DNA of 23,722 bases from an uncultured Kiritimatiellota bacterium (GTDB lineage Bacteria; Verrucomicrobiota; Kiritimatiellia; RFP12; UBA1067). Within the stretch, counting starts at the first letter, position 1; each line of letters starts with the position of its first letter. Both the position numbers and the translations under genes were made by a program. Below the pieces are notes generated by a model that saw only the letters and a list, made by a program, of their open reading frames with translations, had not been told where the DNA came from and searched no databases. This document shows positions 23,651-23,722 of this stretch, piece after piece. The stretch spans positions 1 through 23,722 of the forward strand of contig CAKTZI010000050.1 of assembly GCA_934635385.1 (NCBI GenBank), written 5' to 3'.

Positions 23651-23722
23651 TAACGCGGAGATGACGGAGAACGGGAGGCACGGAGTCTTTTTGACAGGAT
23701 TTACAGGATTCACAGGATTTGA
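23651..23722. repeat. CGGAG and ACAGGATT short tandem repeats at right edge
   Basis: CGGAG-type units (GCGGAG 23655, ACGGAG 23664, ACGGAG 23680) are followed by three exact-length 9-mers, GACAGGATT, TACAGGATT, CACAGGATT (23693-23719), running to the edge. They resemble in style the CACGGATT cluster at 2407-2458. No gene is supported in 23519-23722 beyond a weak minus-strand frame. Confidence 0.75.

Noticed and set aside
23582..23722. C-terminal part of a minus-strand gene entering from the right edge
   Set aside because: The frame is open for about 46 codons and ends with a hydrophobic stretch (GLAGALVVAA), but most of it translates the ACAGGATT and CGGAG repeats; not supportable without the next sequence.

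Overview
The window is about 65% GC, gene-dense and bacterial. It carries housekeeping genes (ftsA, ftsZ, mutL, gyrB, lgt, ribH, a PPi-dependent phosphofructokinase, a cyclophilin) in an order unlike Proteobacteria or Firmicutes. A divergent FtsZ/FtsA pair, a XylR-like LacI/AraC fusion regulator, a GGDD-type PPi-phosphofructokinase, an LA_2272-type repeat protein and short-repeat intergenic DNA suggest the PVC superphylum, most likely a Kiritimatiellota/Lentisphaerota-like lineage. That placement is inference, not proof. No phage, plasmid, transposase, CRISPR, rRNA or tRNA was seen.

Layout. 1-3471 (minus): an FtsB/DivIC-like protein, a membrane HExxH protein and lgt, then a separately promoted NhaC-type antiporter cut by the left edge. 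3530-4560: a secreted orphan protein whose 3' end runs into a REP-like palindrome; a second, near-perfect palindrome lies beyond its promoter. 4642-6423 (plus): the XylR-like regulator, then a small Lys/Ala-rich CBM48 protein with its own strong promoter, leader hairpin and bidirectional terminator. 6463-10493 (minus): PPi-phosphofructokinase, an ACP-FkbH fusion and a secreted esterase. 10629-13517 (minus): hemolysin III-like protein, PutP-type symporter and ribH, each probably with its own start signals. 13658-17808 (plus): a 10-codon leaderless ORF overlapping ftsA, then ftsZ and mutL, all overlapping. 17827-20106 (minus): gyrB, converging on mutL with 18 bp between. 20143-22978 (minus): LA_2272-like protein, DUF1015, DUF2062 and a zinc-ribbon-like protein. 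23005-23518 (minus): cyclophilin. The right edge is short-repeat DNA.

The most interesting theme is how expression starts. Extended -10 boxes (TGC/TGG-TATAAT) recur before genes. In four cases the box is followed by exactly 7 nt and then an ATG, with no Shine-Dalgarno sequence, which predicts leaderless mRNAs. At the division operon the leaderless ATG does not open ftsA. It opens a 10-codon peptide (MQTILALLQT) whose stop overlaps the ftsA start as ATGA; ftsA then overlaps ftsZ (ATGA) and ftsZ overlaps mutL. The whole ftsA-ftsZ-mutL message may therefore depend on ribosomes loaded at a leaderless mini-ORF. FtsZ has an altered T7 catalytic loop and MutL has lost several residues of the endonuclease metal site. 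A second theme is that several families of short intergenic repeats sit on or inside gene stop codons.
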